Shown: piece by piece, positions 54,425 through 63,705 of the stretch | Layout of the letters: each line of letters begins with the position of its first letter | Position numbering within the stretch: the first letter of the stretch is position 1 | Assembly: GCA_963819885.1 (NCBI GenBank) | Contig: CAWFXV010000027.1 | Coordinates: forward strand, 1-64,000 | DNA length: 64,000 bases | From: JACVRX01 sp963819885 | GTDB taxonomy: Bacteria; Actinomycetota; Actinomycetes; Jiangellales; Jiangellaceae | Direction of reading: 5' to 3' | Notes under the pieces: generated by a model | What the model saw: the letters and a program-made list of their open reading frames with translations, nothing else | What the model was told of the DNA's origin: nothing | Database searches by the model: none | Translations under genes and position numbers: made by a program

Positions 54425-55081
54425 ATGGCCCGCGACATCGAACTCAGCCCGTCCGACGACGTCGACGTCGACCTGGACGCACCGGACGAGCACCAGCTCG
54501 CCGGAGGGGCGCGCCGGAGTCTGGCTCTGCTCTTGACCATCGCCGGCGCCACTGGCTGGCTCGCGGCGTTCGTCCTCGCGATCGAGCGCATCGCGCTGTT
54601 GAAGAACCCTGACTACGTCCCGACCTGCAGCTTCAACCCCGTGCTCAGCTGCGGTTCGGTCATGCAGACCTGGCAGGCGGAGGCGTTCGGATTCCCCAAC
54701 CCGCTGATCGGGATCGCCGCATTCGCGGTCGTGACCACCGTTGGTGTTGTGCTGTTGACCGGAGCGACGCTGCCCCGGTGGTTCTGGCTCGGGCTGGAGA
54801 CGGGGGCGCTGCTCGGCGTCGCCTTCGTGCACTGGCTGATCCACCAGAGCCTGTATTCGATCGATGCCCTCTGCCCGTACTGCATGGTCGTCTGGGCCGT
54901 GACGATCCCGATCTTCTGGTACCTGACCGTGCACAACCTGCAGGCGGGCCACCTCCCGGCATCGGAGAGCGTTCGTCGGTTCGCGGTCCGCAACCGGGGG
55001 TTGGTGCTCGCCGCGTGGTTGCTGCTGGTGGTCGGGTTGGTTCTCGTCCGCTTCTGGGGCTACTGGTCCTCGCTGGTCTGA
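54425..55081 (+). CDS. Vitamin K epoxide reductase family protein
   Basis: This 218-residue membrane protein has five helices. Cys68 and Cys76 lie in VPTCSFNPVLSCGSVM (loop cysteines), and Cys150 and Cys153 form the active CPYC in IDALCPYCMVVW. A quinone lies at this site in the family. The enzyme re-oxidises a DsbA-like partner, so it serves disulfide formation outside the membrane. There is no fused thioredoxin domain. It is divergent from the disulfide oxidoreductase at 52887. It ends 41 bp before the leuS leader. Confidence 0.9.
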   Translation: MARDIELSPSDDVDVDLDAPDEHQLAGGARRSLALLLTIAGATGWLAAFVLAIERIALLKNPDYVPTCSFNPVLSCGSVMQTWQAEAFGFPNPLIGIAAFAVVTTVGVVLLTGATLPRWFWLGLETGALLGVAFVHWLIHQSLYSIDALCPYCMVVWAVTIPIFWYLTVHNLQAGHLPASESVRRFAVRNRGLVLAAWLLLVVGLVLVRFWGYWSSLV

Positions 55082-55110
55082 GGATCCCGGACGAGCGCGG
55101 ACTCGTGCGC

Positions 55111-55116
55111 TACCCT
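55111..55116 (+). promoter_or_regulatory. -10 box of the leuS leader transcript
   Basis: TACCCT fits the actinobacterial -10 consensus TANNNT. It lies exactly 6 bases before the GTG at 55123, the spacing of a leaderless transcript. The -35 region (about 55088) is weak. Confidence 0.6.
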
Positions 55117-55122
55117 GGCCGG

Positions 55123-55158
55123 GTGCGAGGCCTGCTCCTCCTTACCGGGCCGCGCTGA
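55123..55158 (+). CDS. Leucine-rich leader peptide of leuS
   Basis: The 11-codon frame reads VRGLLLLTGPR and stops. Codons 4-7 are CTG-CTC-CTC-CTT, four leucines in a row, the last a less-used codon in such high-GC DNA. The GTG sits at the predicted transcript start, so the message would be leaderless. A perfect hairpin follows 43 bases later and leuS starts 121 bases after the stop. This is the layout of ribosome-stalling attenuation: stalled ribosomes at scarce Leu-tRNA would alter folding. It is unproved here. Confidence 0.6.
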   Translation: MRGLLLLTGPR

Positions 55159-55201
55159 CCTCTAGCGGACGCGTCGTCGCGAGCGTCGCGTCAGCGTGGC
55201 G

Positions 55202-55223
55202 GACCCCTCCTGTGTGAGGGGTC
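55202..55223 (+). terminator. Leader hairpin upstream of leuS
   Basis: GACCCCTC and GAGGGGTC form a perfect 8-bp stem with a 6-base loop CTGTGT, followed by GATCTGTTTCTC. It could be an attenuating terminator or hide a site. It starts 43 bases after the leader peptide stop. Confidence 0.6.
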
Positions 55224-55279
55224 GATCTGTTTCTCGGCGCCTTCCCGCCGAGATCCATCAACCAGCAGGGACACCACCC

Positions 55280-58150
55280 ATGACCGAGACAGAGACGGAC
55301 CGGCCACCCACCGAGGACGCCGGGCCGCCGTTTCGCTACTCGAGCGCCCTGGCCGCGCAGATCGAGCCGCGCTGGCAGGACACCTGGGAGGCCGAGGGAA
55401 CGTTCCACACGCCTAACCCGGTCGGCCCGCTGGCCGGTGACGTCTCGGGCCGGGAGAAGTTCTTCCTGATGGATTTCTTCCCGTACCCGTCGGGTGAGGG
55501 ACTGCACGTGGGGCACCCGCTCGGTTACATCGCCACGGATGTGCTCGGCCGGTTCAAGCGCATGTGCGGGTTCAACGTGCTCTACACGATGGGTTTCGAC
55601 GCGTTCGGCCTCCCCGCTGAGCAGTACGCGGTGCAGACCGGTCAGCACCCCCGGCTCACCACCGAACGCAACATCGTGCGATTCCGCCAGCAACTTCGCC
55701 GGCTGGGCCTTGCGCACGACCGGCGCCGCAGCATCGAAACGATCGACCCTGACTACTACCGCTGGACCCAGTGGATATTCCTGCAGATCTTCAATTCGTG
55801 GTACGACGAGACCGCCGACGGAGGCCGCGGCAGGGCCCGGCCGCTCACCGAGCTGATCCAGAGCTTCGAGTCCGGCGAACGAGCGACACCCGACGGCCGG
55901 CCCTGGTCCGAGCTCGACGAGATCCAGCGGCGGCACATCGTCGACGCGCACCGGCTGGCTTACGTCTCAGAGGCACCGGTCAACTGGTGCCCGGCGCTGG
56001 GCACGGTGCTGGCCAACGAGGAGGTCACCTCCGAAGGCCGGAGCGAGCGGGGCAACTTTCCGGTGTTCAAGCGCAGCCTCCGCCAGTGGATGATGTGCAT
56101 CACCGCCTACGCTGATCGGCTGGTCGACGATCTCGATCGGATCGAGTGGCCCGACAAGATCAAGATCATGCAGCGCAACTGGGTCGGCCGATCGACCGGC
56201 GCCACTATCCGGTTCCAGACCGATGCCGGTGACCTCGAGGTCTTCACGACTCGGCAGGACACGATCTTCGGTGCGACGTTCATGGTCGTCGCGCCGGAAC
56301 ATCCGCTGGTCGAGGCCTTGACAGCACCGGCCTGGCCGGCGGACACGCAGCCCGGGTGGACGGGCGGGAACGACAGCCCGGCCCAGGCAGTCACGGCCTA
56401 CCGCGCCGGCGCCGCGTCGAAGACGGAGGTCGAGCGGCAGACGGAGGGCCGGGAGAAGACCGGGGTGTTCACCGGCTCGTTCGCGGTCAACCCCGCCACC
56501 GGGGGCCAGATCCCGGTGTTCGTCGCCGACTACGTGCTGATGGGTTACGGGACCGGCGCGATCATGGCCGTACCCGGCCAGGACGAGCGGGACTGGGAGT
56601 TCGCCGAGCGCTTCGGCCTGCCGATCGTGCGCACGGTCGCGCCACCGGACGGTTGGACCGGCAGGGGATACCTCGGCGAAGGGCCCGCAATCAACTCCGC
56701 CAATGACGAGATCTCGCTCGACGGGTTGTCCATCGCCGACGCGAAGGCAGCGATCAACGCCTGGCTCGAGGTCAAGAGCCTCGGCCATCGGACTGTGACG
56801 TACCGGTTGCGGGATTGGCTGTTCAGCCGCCAGCGTTACTGGGGCGAACCGTTCCCGATCGTTTACGACGAGCACGACTTGCCAGTGGCCGTGCCGGACT
56901 CGATGCTGCCGGTCGAGCTGCCCGACGTCCCGGACTACGCCCCCCGCACCTTCGCACCCGACGACACCGAGTCCGATCCCGAGCCACCGTTAGCCCGCGT
57001 GCCGGAATGGGTCGAGGTGGAGCTGGACCTGGGCGACGGGCCGCAGCGGTACCGGCGGGACACGAACACGATGCCCAACTGGGCGGGGTCGTGCTGGTAC
57101 GAGCTGCGCTACATCGACCCGACGAACACCGAGCGGATCGTCGACCCGGTGAACGAGAAGTACTGGATGGGCCCACCGGAGCCGGGTGCAACCGGCGGCG
57201 TCGACTTCTACGTCGGCGGGGTCGAGCACGCTGTACTGCACCTGCTCTATGCGCGGTTCTGGCACAAGGTGCTCTTCGATCTCGGCCAGGTGTCCAGCGA
57301 AGAGCCCTTCTACCGGCTGTTCAACCAGGGATACATCCAGGCCTACGCATTCACCGACGAGCGGGGAGCGTACGTGCCCGCTGAGCGAGTCCTGGAGAAG
57401 GTCGAGGGCACCGAGACCAGTTACCTCTACGACGGCATCTCTGTCACGCGTGAGTACGGGAAGATGGGCAAGAGCCTGAAGAACGTGGTGTCGCCCGACG
57501 ACATGTACGAGGCCTACGGAGCGGACACCCTGCGGGTCTACGAGATGTCGATGGGTCCGCTGGACCTGTCGCGGCCGTGGGAGACGCGAGCCGTCGTCGG
57601 CTCGCTGCGGTTCCTGCAGCGGCTCTGGCGGAACGTCGTGAGCGAGCAGACCGGGGAACCGATCGTGACCAACGACGCCGCCGGCGAGGAGACCCGTCAG
57701 CTGCTGCATCGAACGATCGACGCGGTGCGCACGGAAATGACTGCCCTGCGCTTCAACACCGCGATAGCCCGGCTGATCGAGCTGAACAACCACCTGACCA
57801 AGCTGGACAGCGTGCCCCGGGAAGTTGCCGAGACCCTGTTGCTGCTGGTCGCGCCCTTCGCACCGCACCTGGCCGAGGAGCTGTGGTCCCGACTGGGTCA
57901 CGATCGGTCGCTCGCGCACGAGCCGTATCCGACGGCCGACCCGGCCCTGCTGGTGGAGGAGACCGTCACGTGCGTGGTCCAGGTGGACGGCAAGGTGCGA
58001 GATCGCCTGGCGGTTGCAGTGACCGTCGACGACGACACGCTGCAGGCGTTGGCGCTGGCCTCGCCAGCGGTGCAGCGGGTGCTCGGCGACAGAAGCGTTC
58101 GAAACGTTGTCGTTCGCGCACCAAGGCTGGTGAACGTCGTCTCCGGATGA
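55280..58150 (+). CDS. leuS: Leucyl-tRNA synthetase
   Basis: The protein has 956 residues from the ATG at 55280. The HIGH box is YPSGEGLHVGHPLGY (HVGH at 76-79). The KMSKS box is YGKMGKSLKN (728-732). The editing domain (VFTTRQDTIFGATFMVVAPE) lies between. The C-terminal anticodon-binding and Leu-specific domains are present. An in-frame GTG at 55196 would run through the leader hairpin and is not favoured. It charges tRNA-Leu in the cytoplasm and is essential. The leader suggests control by leucine supply. Confidence 0.97.
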   Translation: MTETETDRPPTEDAGPPFRYSSALAAQIEPRWQDTWEAEGTFHTPNPVGPLAGDVSGREKFFLMDFFPYPSGEGLHVGHPLGYIATDVLGRFKRMCGFNVLYTMGFDAFGLPAEQYAVQTGQHPRLTTERNIVRFRQQLRRLGLAHDRRRSIETIDPDYYRWTQWIFLQIFNSWYDETADGGRGRARPLTELIQSFESGERATPDGRPWSELDEIQRRHIVDAHRLAYVSEAPVNWCPALGTVLANEEVTSEGRSERGNFPVFKRSLRQWMMCITAYADRLVDDLDRIEWPDKIKIMQRNWVGRSTGATIRFQTDAGDLEVFTTRQDTIFGATFMVVAPEHPLVEALTAPAWPADTQPGWTGGNDSPAQAVTAYRAGAASKTEVERQTEGREKTGVFTGSFAVNPATGGQIPVFVADYVLMGYGTGAIMAVPGQDERDWEFAERFGLPIVRTVAPPDGWTGRGYLGEGPAINSANDEISLDGLSIADAKAAINAWLEVKSLGHRTVTYRLRDWLFSRQRYWGEPFPIVYDEHDLPVAVPDSMLPVELPDVPDYAPRTFAPDDTESDPEPPLARVPEWVEVELDLGDGPQRYRRDTNTMPNWAGSCWYELRYIDPTNTERIVDPVNEKYWMGPPEPGATGGVDFYVGGVEHAVLHLLYARFWHKVLFDLGQVSSEEPFYRLFNQGYIQAYAFTDERGAYVPAERVLEKVEGTETSYLYDGISVTREYGKMGKSLKNVVSPDDMYEAYGADTLRVYEMSMGPLDLSRPWETRAVVGSLRFLQRLWRNVVSEQTGEPIVTNDAAGEETRQLLHRTIDAVRTEMTALRFNTAIARLIELNNHLTKLDSVPREVAETLLLLVAPFAPHLAEELWSRLGHDRSLAHEPYPTADPALLVEETVTCVVQVDGKVRDRLAVAVTVDDDTLQALALASPAVQRVLGDRSVRNVVVRAPRLVNVVSG

Positions 58151-58180
58151 CCGCAACAGCACCGGGTAGCCTTCCCGGCC

Positions 58181-59026
58181 ATGGGCCGGGACGTCGCGAT
58201 CGTCACTGACTCCACCGCGTATCTCCCGGCGAGCACCGCGGCTGCCGCCGACATCGCGGTCGTGCCACTTCAGGTCGTTGTCGAAGGCCGTTCTCTTGAC
58301 GAGGGAACGGCGTTCGGGCCGCGGGAGCTCACCGACGCGCTGCGGCGGCGCGTCCGAGTCAGCACGTCACGACCAAGTCCCCGGGCGTTCCTCGACACCT
58401 ACGAGTCCGTCGTCGCGGCAGGTGCGTCGGCGATCGTGTCCGTGCACATCTCCGGCCAGCTATCCGGTACCGGTGATGCCGCCCGGCTGGCTGCCGAGGA
58501 CGCGCCGGTGCCGGTCGAGGTCGTCGATTCCCGCCTGTTGGGGATGGGCCTCGGCTACGCGGTGTTGTCCTGTGCGGCAGCGGCGGACGCCGGCGACACC
58601 GTCGGCCAAGTCGCCGACGTCGCCCGACGGCGGGCGGACCGTACGGCAACGTTCTTCTACGTCGACACCCTGGAGTACCTCCGCCGCGGTGGGCGCATCG
58701 GTGCGGCACGGGCGCTGCTCGGCACCGCCCTCGCCGTCAAGCCCCTGTTGCACCTTCGAGGCGGGGAGATCCAGCCACTGGAAAAGGTCCGGACGTCCTC
58801 CCGGGCCGTCGCTCGGTTGGAGGAGTTGGCGCTGGAGCGAGCCGGCACCGGTCCGGTCGACGTCGCCGTGCATCACCTGGACAACGCCGAGCGGGCAGAC
58901 GCGTTGGCACAGCGCCTGCAGGCACGGCTGCCGGCCATGGGGGAATTGGTGGTCTCGGAGGTGGGTGCTGTGATCGGCGCACACGTCGGGCCGGGACTGC
59001 TCGCGGTCGTCATCGCCCCCAGCTGA
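58181..59026 (+). CDS. DegV family fatty-acid-binding protein
   Basis: This 281-residue protein shows DegV markers: VAIVTDSTAYLPASTAAAAD at the start, RVSTSRPSPRAFLDTYESVV, the lipid site SVHISGQLSGTGDAARLAAE, and YLRRGGRIGAARALLGTALAVKPLL with GAVIGAHVGPG near the end. Such proteins bind a fatty acid and in Gram-positives (FakB) hand it to FakA kinase. No FakA gene is in view. A TAGCCT box lies 8 bases before the ATG, so the message may be nearly leaderless. It follows leuS by 30 bp. Confidence 0.9.
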   Translation: MGRDVAIVTDSTAYLPASTAAAADIAVVPLQVVVEGRSLDEGTAFGPRELTDALRRRVRVSTSRPSPRAFLDTYESVVAAGASAIVSVHISGQLSGTGDAARLAAEDAPVPVEVVDSRLLGMGLGYAVLSCAAAADAGDTVGQVADVARRRADRTATFFYVDTLEYLRRGGRIGAARALLGTALAVKPLLHLRGGEIQPLEKVRTSSRAVARLEELALERAGTGPVDVAVHHLDNAERADALAQRLQARLPAMGELVVSEVGAVIGAHVGPGLLAVVIAPS

Positions 59027-59125
59027 GCGGTCCGGCCAGCCAGCGACTTCTCCACAGCGGACTCGACAGTGCGCCTGTTTCCACAGCCGGGCACTGACGC
59101 TCGGCACGGTGGCGACCGCGCTGCC

Positions 59126-59131
59126 TAGCGT
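59126..59131 (+). promoter_or_regulatory. Leaderless -10 box of comEA
   Basis: TAGCGT (TANNNT) lies 6 bases before the comEA ATG, with no ribosome binding site in between. The message is probably leaderless. Confidence 0.5.
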
Positions 59132-59137
59132 CGCGGG

Positions 59138-60004
59138 ATGCGACAGCGTCGGCGTCCGCCCACCGATGAGCAGGTGCATGCCGCCCGGCTCCGCCTGGCG
59201 GGGCTCGCCCAGCCGCCCGGTTCGCCCGGAAAGAGAACCGGCTGGGTACCGCAGGTTCCGGCGGATCTGGCGGCCTCGCAAGAACCGCCGCCGGTTGACG
59301 GGTCGGCTGTCCTCGACCGGATGCCGATCCGGCTGCGAGCGGCGGTCGAGTCGCTTCCCGACGGCATTCGCGGCGGGCGACTGGGACTGGAGGGTGGTCA
59401 CGCTGTCGTAGTCATCCTGCTGGTGCTGCTGGGCCTGGCTGTCGCAGCGTTGTTGCTAGGGCTCGGTCGACCGCAGGTCGAGCCGGTGGGATCGGCCGTT
59501 TCGGCGTCTGTCATCGCGACGGGAACGCCTGCCTCCGGTGTGGCCGAGCAGGACGACCCCAGCGACGCCGATCGAGGGCCAGCGCAGTTGGTCGTACACG
59601 TCGCCGGTCTGGTCCACACGCCGGGAGTCGTTCGCCTGGCCCCCGGCGCGCGGGTGCTCGACGCTGTCGAGGCGGCGGGCGGCCCGCACGACGGCGTCGA
59701 CCTGACCGGCCTGAATTTGGCCCGGCTGGTCACCGACGGCGAGCAGGTGCTCGTGGGTGTCACACCGCCAGCAGGCGCCGCAACGACTCCTGGTTCCGGC
59801 GACGCCGAGTCGGCGTTGGTGAACCTCAACACCGCGACCGCTGAGCAGCTCGAGGCGCTGCCGGGGATCGGGCCGGCGCTGGCGGGACGCATTCTGGCCT
59901 GGCGTGACGACCACGGCCGGTTCGCGTCGGTGGACGAGCTCCAGGAGGTGTCGGGCATCGGCCCGGCCACGCTCGCCGAGCTCGCCGACCTGGTCACGGT
60001 ATGA
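59138..60004 (+). CDS. comEA: ComEA-like DNA-binding protein
   Basis: This 288-residue protein has a cytoplasmic N-terminus of some 85 residues, one membrane helix (VVVILLVLLGLAVAALLLGL), a SLBB domain (VHVAGLVHTPGVVRLAPGAR) and a C-terminal helix-hairpin-helix pair (LNTATAEQLEALPGIGPALA and VDELQEVSGIGPATLAELAD). ComEA binds incoming DNA outside the membrane. Its stop overlaps the start of comEC (ATGA), so the two are translated together. The long N-terminus is typical of actinobacteria. Confidence 0.93.
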   Translation: MRQRRRPPTDEQVHAARLRLAGLAQPPGSPGKRTGWVPQVPADLAASQEPPPVDGSAVLDRMPIRLRAAVESLPDGIRGGRLGLEGGHAVVVILLVLLGLAVAALLLGLGRPQVEPVGSAVSASVIATGTPASGVAEQDDPSDADRGPAQLVVHVAGLVHTPGVVRLAPGARVLDAVEAAGGPHDGVDLTGLNLARLVTDGEQVLVGVTPPAGAATTPGSGDAESALVNLNTATAEQLEALPGIGPALAGRILAWRDDHGRFASVDELQEVSGIGPATLAELADLVTV

Positions 60005-62334
60005 ACGAGGCGGCCGCCGGGCGGCCGGATCTCCGCCTCGTCCCCGCCGCGATCGCCACGTGGGCGGGCGTCCTGGTCGGAGTGATGGTTTCGGGGTTGC
60101 TGCTCGCCGGTTTGTGCCTCCTCGTGACCGCAGGAGCGTTCGGGGTTGGCCGGCTCGTCACCGGACGGCCCGCTCGTCTCGCAGCCCTGGCTGCACTTGC
60201 CTGCCTGTTGGGCGGGACTCTTGCCGGCGCGGGACGCGCGGCGACCCTTCGGGCGGGACCCGTCGACGAGCTTGCCGAGGAACGCGCTGTGGTGCGAGTC
60301 GACGCGGTCGTGACCACCGACCCGCAGCCGCGGCCGGCCGAGGGCGGCCGGCCCGGGTATGTCATCGCCCACCTGCGCATCGAGGAAATTGCCGGCCGGG
60401 GGATCACGACGGCGACGAGGACGCCAGTGCTGTTGCTCTCTACCAACTCGGATTGGCTCGCGCTGAGGCCGGGTCAGCCGGTGTCGGTGGCCGGCCGGTT
60501 GGTCCCGGCAGAGCGGTCCGGTGACGTGGCGGCTCTGCTCCGGGTCCGTGATCCACCTGACGTCCAAGGACCACCGGGCCGGTTGAGCCGGCTCACCGAG
60601 CCACTGCGAGCTGGCTTGCGAGACGCCGTCGACGGTCTGGGCGAGGGCCCGCGCGGACTCGTTCCGGCGCTCGTCGTCGGGGACGAAAGCCGACTTCCAC
60701 CAGCGGTACAGGCGGACATGGAGGCGACCGGTCTCACCCACCTCACCGCCGTCTCCGGCACCAACGTGACCATTCTGCTGGTCACCGTCCTCGGACTGGC
60801 CCGATGGACCCGCGTCCGCGGCTACGGCCTGCCGGTCATCGGCACGCTCACGATCATCGGCTTCGTGGTCCTGGCGCGCCCGGAGCCCAGCGTCCTGCGG
60901 GCAGCAGCCATGGGCGTGGTCGCCGTGGTGGGGCTGACGGTCGCTGGACGGCGGCGTGGACCACCAGCCCTGGCGATCGCTGTGCTCGTGCTGCTGCTGG
61001 TAGATCCGTGGCTGGCGCGCGACGCCGGGTTCGCCCTCTCGGTATTGGCGACGGGCGCGATCCTGGTCCTGGCACCGGCCTGGCGAGACGCGTTGCCCTG
61101 GCTACCTCGGCCGATGGCGGAGGCACTCGCCGTGCCGCTGGCCGCCCAGGTCGCCTGCGGGCCGGTCGTGGTGGCGATTGCGGGACAGGCGAGCCTGGTG
61201 TCGGTCCCCGCCAACCTGCTGGTTGCCCCCGTCGTCGCGCCGACGACCGTTCTCGGCGCCGCGGCTGCTGTGTTGGCGCCGGTCTGGCCGGCCGCGGCAG
61301 GCGCCGCAGGCTGGCTCGCGGGTCTGCCCGCATGGTGGATCGTCTTCGTGGCCCGACGCGGCGCCGACCTGCCTGGCGCCGTCGTCACCTGGCCCGGCGA
61401 TGCCGGCGGGATCGCAGCCGCTGTGGTCCTTGCCGTCGCTACTGCCATCGGACTGCCGCGGCTGCTGCGCCGACCGTTGTGGTTCGGGGCAGCAACGGTT
61501 CTGTTGGGGATCGCCGTGCTGATGCGGCCGTCGGTGGCGGGTTGGCCGCCGGCCGATTGGCTGGTCGTCGCCTGCGACGTCGGGCAGGGGGATGCCTTGG
61601 CGTTGCGCGTGGGACCGGGCGAAGCCGTCGTGATCGACGCCGGCCCGGATCCACCGCTGGTCGACCATTGCCTGGATACGCTCGGCATCGAACGGGTGCC
61701 ATTGCTCGTCCTCACGCACTACCACGCCGACCACGTCGTCGGCCTGCCCGGAGTGCTCGACGGCCGGCAGGTCGGCCGGGTCATGGTTTCTCCGCTGGAC
61801 GAACCGGCCGACCGCGCCGATGAGGTGCGCACGTCGTTGGCTGAGGCGGGAATCCCCGTTTCGGTCGCACGGGTCGGTGACGAGTTCGCGGTCGGCGACG
61901 CTGCGCGTCTGCGCGTCATCTGGCCCAGGCGGATCGTCACCGACGGTTCAGCGCCGAACAATGCCAGCGTCGTCCTGGATGCCACGGTCGGCGGCATCCG
62001 GATACTGCTCGCCGGCGACGTCGAGCCGGAGGCGCAACGGGCGATTCTTGGTTCCGAGCCCGGCTTGCGCGCTGATGTGCTGAAAGTGCCGCACCATGGT
62101 TCCGCACACCAGCAGCCTCAATTGCTGACCGGCCTCGGCGCACGCGTCGCCTTGGTGAGCTCCGGAGTCGGCAACACCTATGGCCACCCAGCCGAGAACA
62201 CCGTCGACGTGCTCGGCGAGTCGGGCATGCGGGTCCTGCGTACCGATACCGACGGCTCCATTGCCGTCGTACGCACCGACGGCGGCATCGGCGTGATGAC
62301 CGGTGGCCCCAAGGCAGCGCAGTCGTCGCCGTAA
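60001..62334 (+). CDS. comEC: ComEC/Rec2 DNA-uptake channel protein
   Basis: This 777-residue protein has N-terminal helices and a periplasmic OB-like loop (VRVDAVVTTDPQPRPAEGG), the competence domain of about seven helices (GLTHLTAVSGTNVTILLVTV is its signature) and a C-terminal MBL domain with LLVLTHYHADHVVGLPGVLD, the metal-binding HxHxDH. ComEC carries single-stranded DNA across the membrane; the MBL part may be its nuclease. It overlaps comEA. Natural competence in this strain is not shown by the window. Confidence 0.93.
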   Translation: MNEAAAGRPDLRLVPAAIATWAGVLVGVMVSGLLLAGLCLLVTAGAFGVGRLVTGRPARLAALAALACLLGGTLAGAGRAATLRAGPVDELAEERAVVRVDAVVTTDPQPRPAEGGRPGYVIAHLRIEEIAGRGITTATRTPVLLLSTNSDWLALRPGQPVSVAGRLVPAERSGDVAALLRVRDPPDVQGPPGRLSRLTEPLRAGLRDAVDGLGEGPRGLVPALVVGDESRLPPAVQADMEATGLTHLTAVSGTNVTILLVTVLGLARWTRVRGYGLPVIGTLTIIGFVVLARPEPSVLRAAAMGVVAVVGLTVAGRRRGPPALAIAVLVLLLVDPWLARDAGFALSVLATGAILVLAPAWRDALPWLPRPMAEALAVPLAAQVACGPVVVAIAGQASLVSVPANLLVAPVVAPTTVLGAAAAVLAPVWPAAAGAAGWLAGLPAWWIVFVARRGADLPGAVVTWPGDAGGIAAAVVLAVATAIGLPRLLRRPLWFGAATVLLGIAVLMRPSVAGWPPADWLVVACDVGQGDALALRVGPGEAVVIDAGPDPPLVDHCLDTLGIERVPLLVLTHYHADHVVGLPGVLDGRQVGRVMVSPLDEPADRADEVRTSLAEAGIPVSVARVGDEFAVGDAARLRVIWPRRIVTDGSAPNNASVVLDATVGGIRILLAGDVEPEAQRAILGSEPGLRADVLKVPHHGSAHQQPQLLTGLGARVALVSSGVGNTYGHPAENTVDVLGESGMRVLRTDTDGSIAVVRTDGGIGVMTGGPKAAQSSP

Positions 62335-62365
62335 CGGTCGGTGCCGCGTGCGATCCTTGGGCCCG

Positions 62366-63343
62366 ATGTCCACATCGGTCCCGCCTCCGCCGCCGGTGAC
62401 ACTCGTCGTCGGCCCGGAGACTCTGCTGTCCGAACGGGCCGTCGCTGCGGTGTGCGCGGCTGCTCGAGCGGTCGACGCCGAAGCCGACTGCTCCGAGACA
62501 ATCGGCTCAGAGCTCACGTCCGCAGCCCTGATCGAGCACACCAGCCCGTCGCTGTTCGCGAGCAGGCGAGTCTTGGTCGTTCGCGCTGCCCATGACGTCG
62601 ATGACCAGGCCGCCGCCGCGCTACTGCGGTATGGGACCGACCCCGCGCCGGACATTCACCTGGTACTCGTTCACCCTGGTGGGACCAAAGGCAGGCGGCT
62701 GCTCGACGACCTGCGCGCCGTCGGTGCCCAGGAGGTGGCCTGCCCGCGCATCACCCGGCCCGACGACCAGGTCGCGTTCGCGCGCTCCGAGGCCGCCCAA
62801 GCGGGCGGGCGGATGACCGAGGCTGCCGCGCGACGGCTGGTCGAGGCCGTTGGTGGCGACCTGCGTGGCCTCGCATCCGCCGCAGCGCAGCTGGTGGCCG
62901 ATGCCGAGAGCGGCACGGTGGACGACGAGGTCGTCAACACCTATTTCGAGGGGCGAGCCGAGGTGAGGGGCTGGGTGGTCGCCGACCGGGCGGTCGAGGG
63001 CCGCACCGCCGACGCCCTCGAGCAGCTGCGTTGGGCGCTGGAAACGGGTACCGATCCCGTGCTGGTGACGGCCGCTCTCGCCACGGCGGTTCGCCTGCTG
63101 GCCCGGCTGGCCGGTGCCCCGCGTGGGGTTCGCGATGGCGACATTGCCCGTGACCTCGGCGTTCCGCCGTGGAAGGTGCGCATCCTGCGCGGCCAGCTGC
63201 GCGGATGGACACCGACCGGACTGGTCCGCGCGATCCGCGCGGTGGCGGCGGCCGATCTGGCGGTCAAGGGAGGCGGCAACGACCCGACCCTCGCGCTCAC
63301 CACTGCCGTGCTGGAGATCGGCGCCGCGCGAGGCGCCGCGTGA
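62366..63343 (+). CDS. holA: DNA polymerase III delta subunit
   Basis: The protein has 325 residues from the ATG at 62366. The N-terminal AAA-like part begins VTLVVGPETLLSERAVAAVC, without a working Walker A, as usual for delta. Next comes LFASRRVLVVRAAHDVDDQA, the DnaE/clamp side. The C-terminal part ends GVPPWKVRILRGQLRGWTPT, the delta collar domain. It opens the sliding clamp in the loader complex. The position after comEC is standard in actinobacteria. Confidence 0.95.
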   Translation: MSTSVPPPPPVTLVVGPETLLSERAVAAVCAAARAVDAEADCSETIGSELTSAALIEHTSPSLFASRRVLVVRAAHDVDDQAAAALLRYGTDPAPDIHLVLVHPGGTKGRRLLDDLRAVGAQEVACPRITRPDDQVAFARSEAAQAGGRMTEAAARRLVEAVGGDLRGLASAAAQLVADAESGTVDDEVVNTYFEGRAEVRGWVVADRAVEGRTADALEQLRWALETGTDPVLVTAALATAVRLLARLAGAPRGVRDGDIARDLGVPPWKVRILRGQLRGWTPTGLVRAIRAVAAADLAVKGGGNDPTLALTTAVLEIGAARGAA

Positions 63344-63373
63344 CACGGCTGTCGGACAGCAAGGCGTGGCGGA

Positions 63374-63634
63374 CTAGAGCGTGGCGGCGCGCTTGGCGAT
63401 CGCAGACTTCCGGTTCGCGGCCTGGTTCTTGTGGATGACGCCCTTGCCGGCCGCCTTGTCGAGCTTGCGACTGGCTTCGCGAGCCAGCGTCGTGGCCTGC
63501 TCGGCGTCACCGGCCTCGGCGGCGGCGTTGAATCGGCGGACAGAGGTCTTCAGCGAGGACTTGACCGCCTTGTTGCGCTGCCGGGCTTTCTCGTTGGTGA
63601 GGATGCGCTTTTTCTGGGACTTGATGTTCGCCAC
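63374..63634 (-). CDS. rpsT: 30S ribosomal protein bS20
   Basis: The 86-residue basic protein begins MANIKSQKKRILTNEKARQR and shows GKGVIHKNQAANRKSAIAKR near the end, the complete bS20. The start is GTG at 63634. It binds 16S rRNA early in 30S assembly. It converges with holA, 30 bp apart. A TAACCT box in the leader lies upstream. Confidence 0.97.
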   Translation of the reverse strand: MANIKSQKKRILTNEKARQRNKAVKSSLKTSVRRFNAAAEAGDAEQATTLAREASRKLDKAAGKGVIHKNQAANRKSAIAKRAATL

Positions 63635-63705
63635 AAATGAGCCTTGTCTGAATCGTCGGAGTGGCTCAGGTTATCAGCGCTTCGAGAACCGAACCAAACC
63701 GCGCA

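Noticed and set aside
55196..55279. GTG at 55196 as the leuS start
   Set aside because: It is in frame, but the extension runs straight through the perfect leader hairpin and does not look like LeuRS. The ATG at 55280 gives the normal N-terminus.
55100..55279. A T-box riboswitch upstream of leuS
   Set aside because: The leader is too short and lacks a specifier loop and the conserved T-box sequence. The Leu-codon run fits ribosome-mediated attenuation better.
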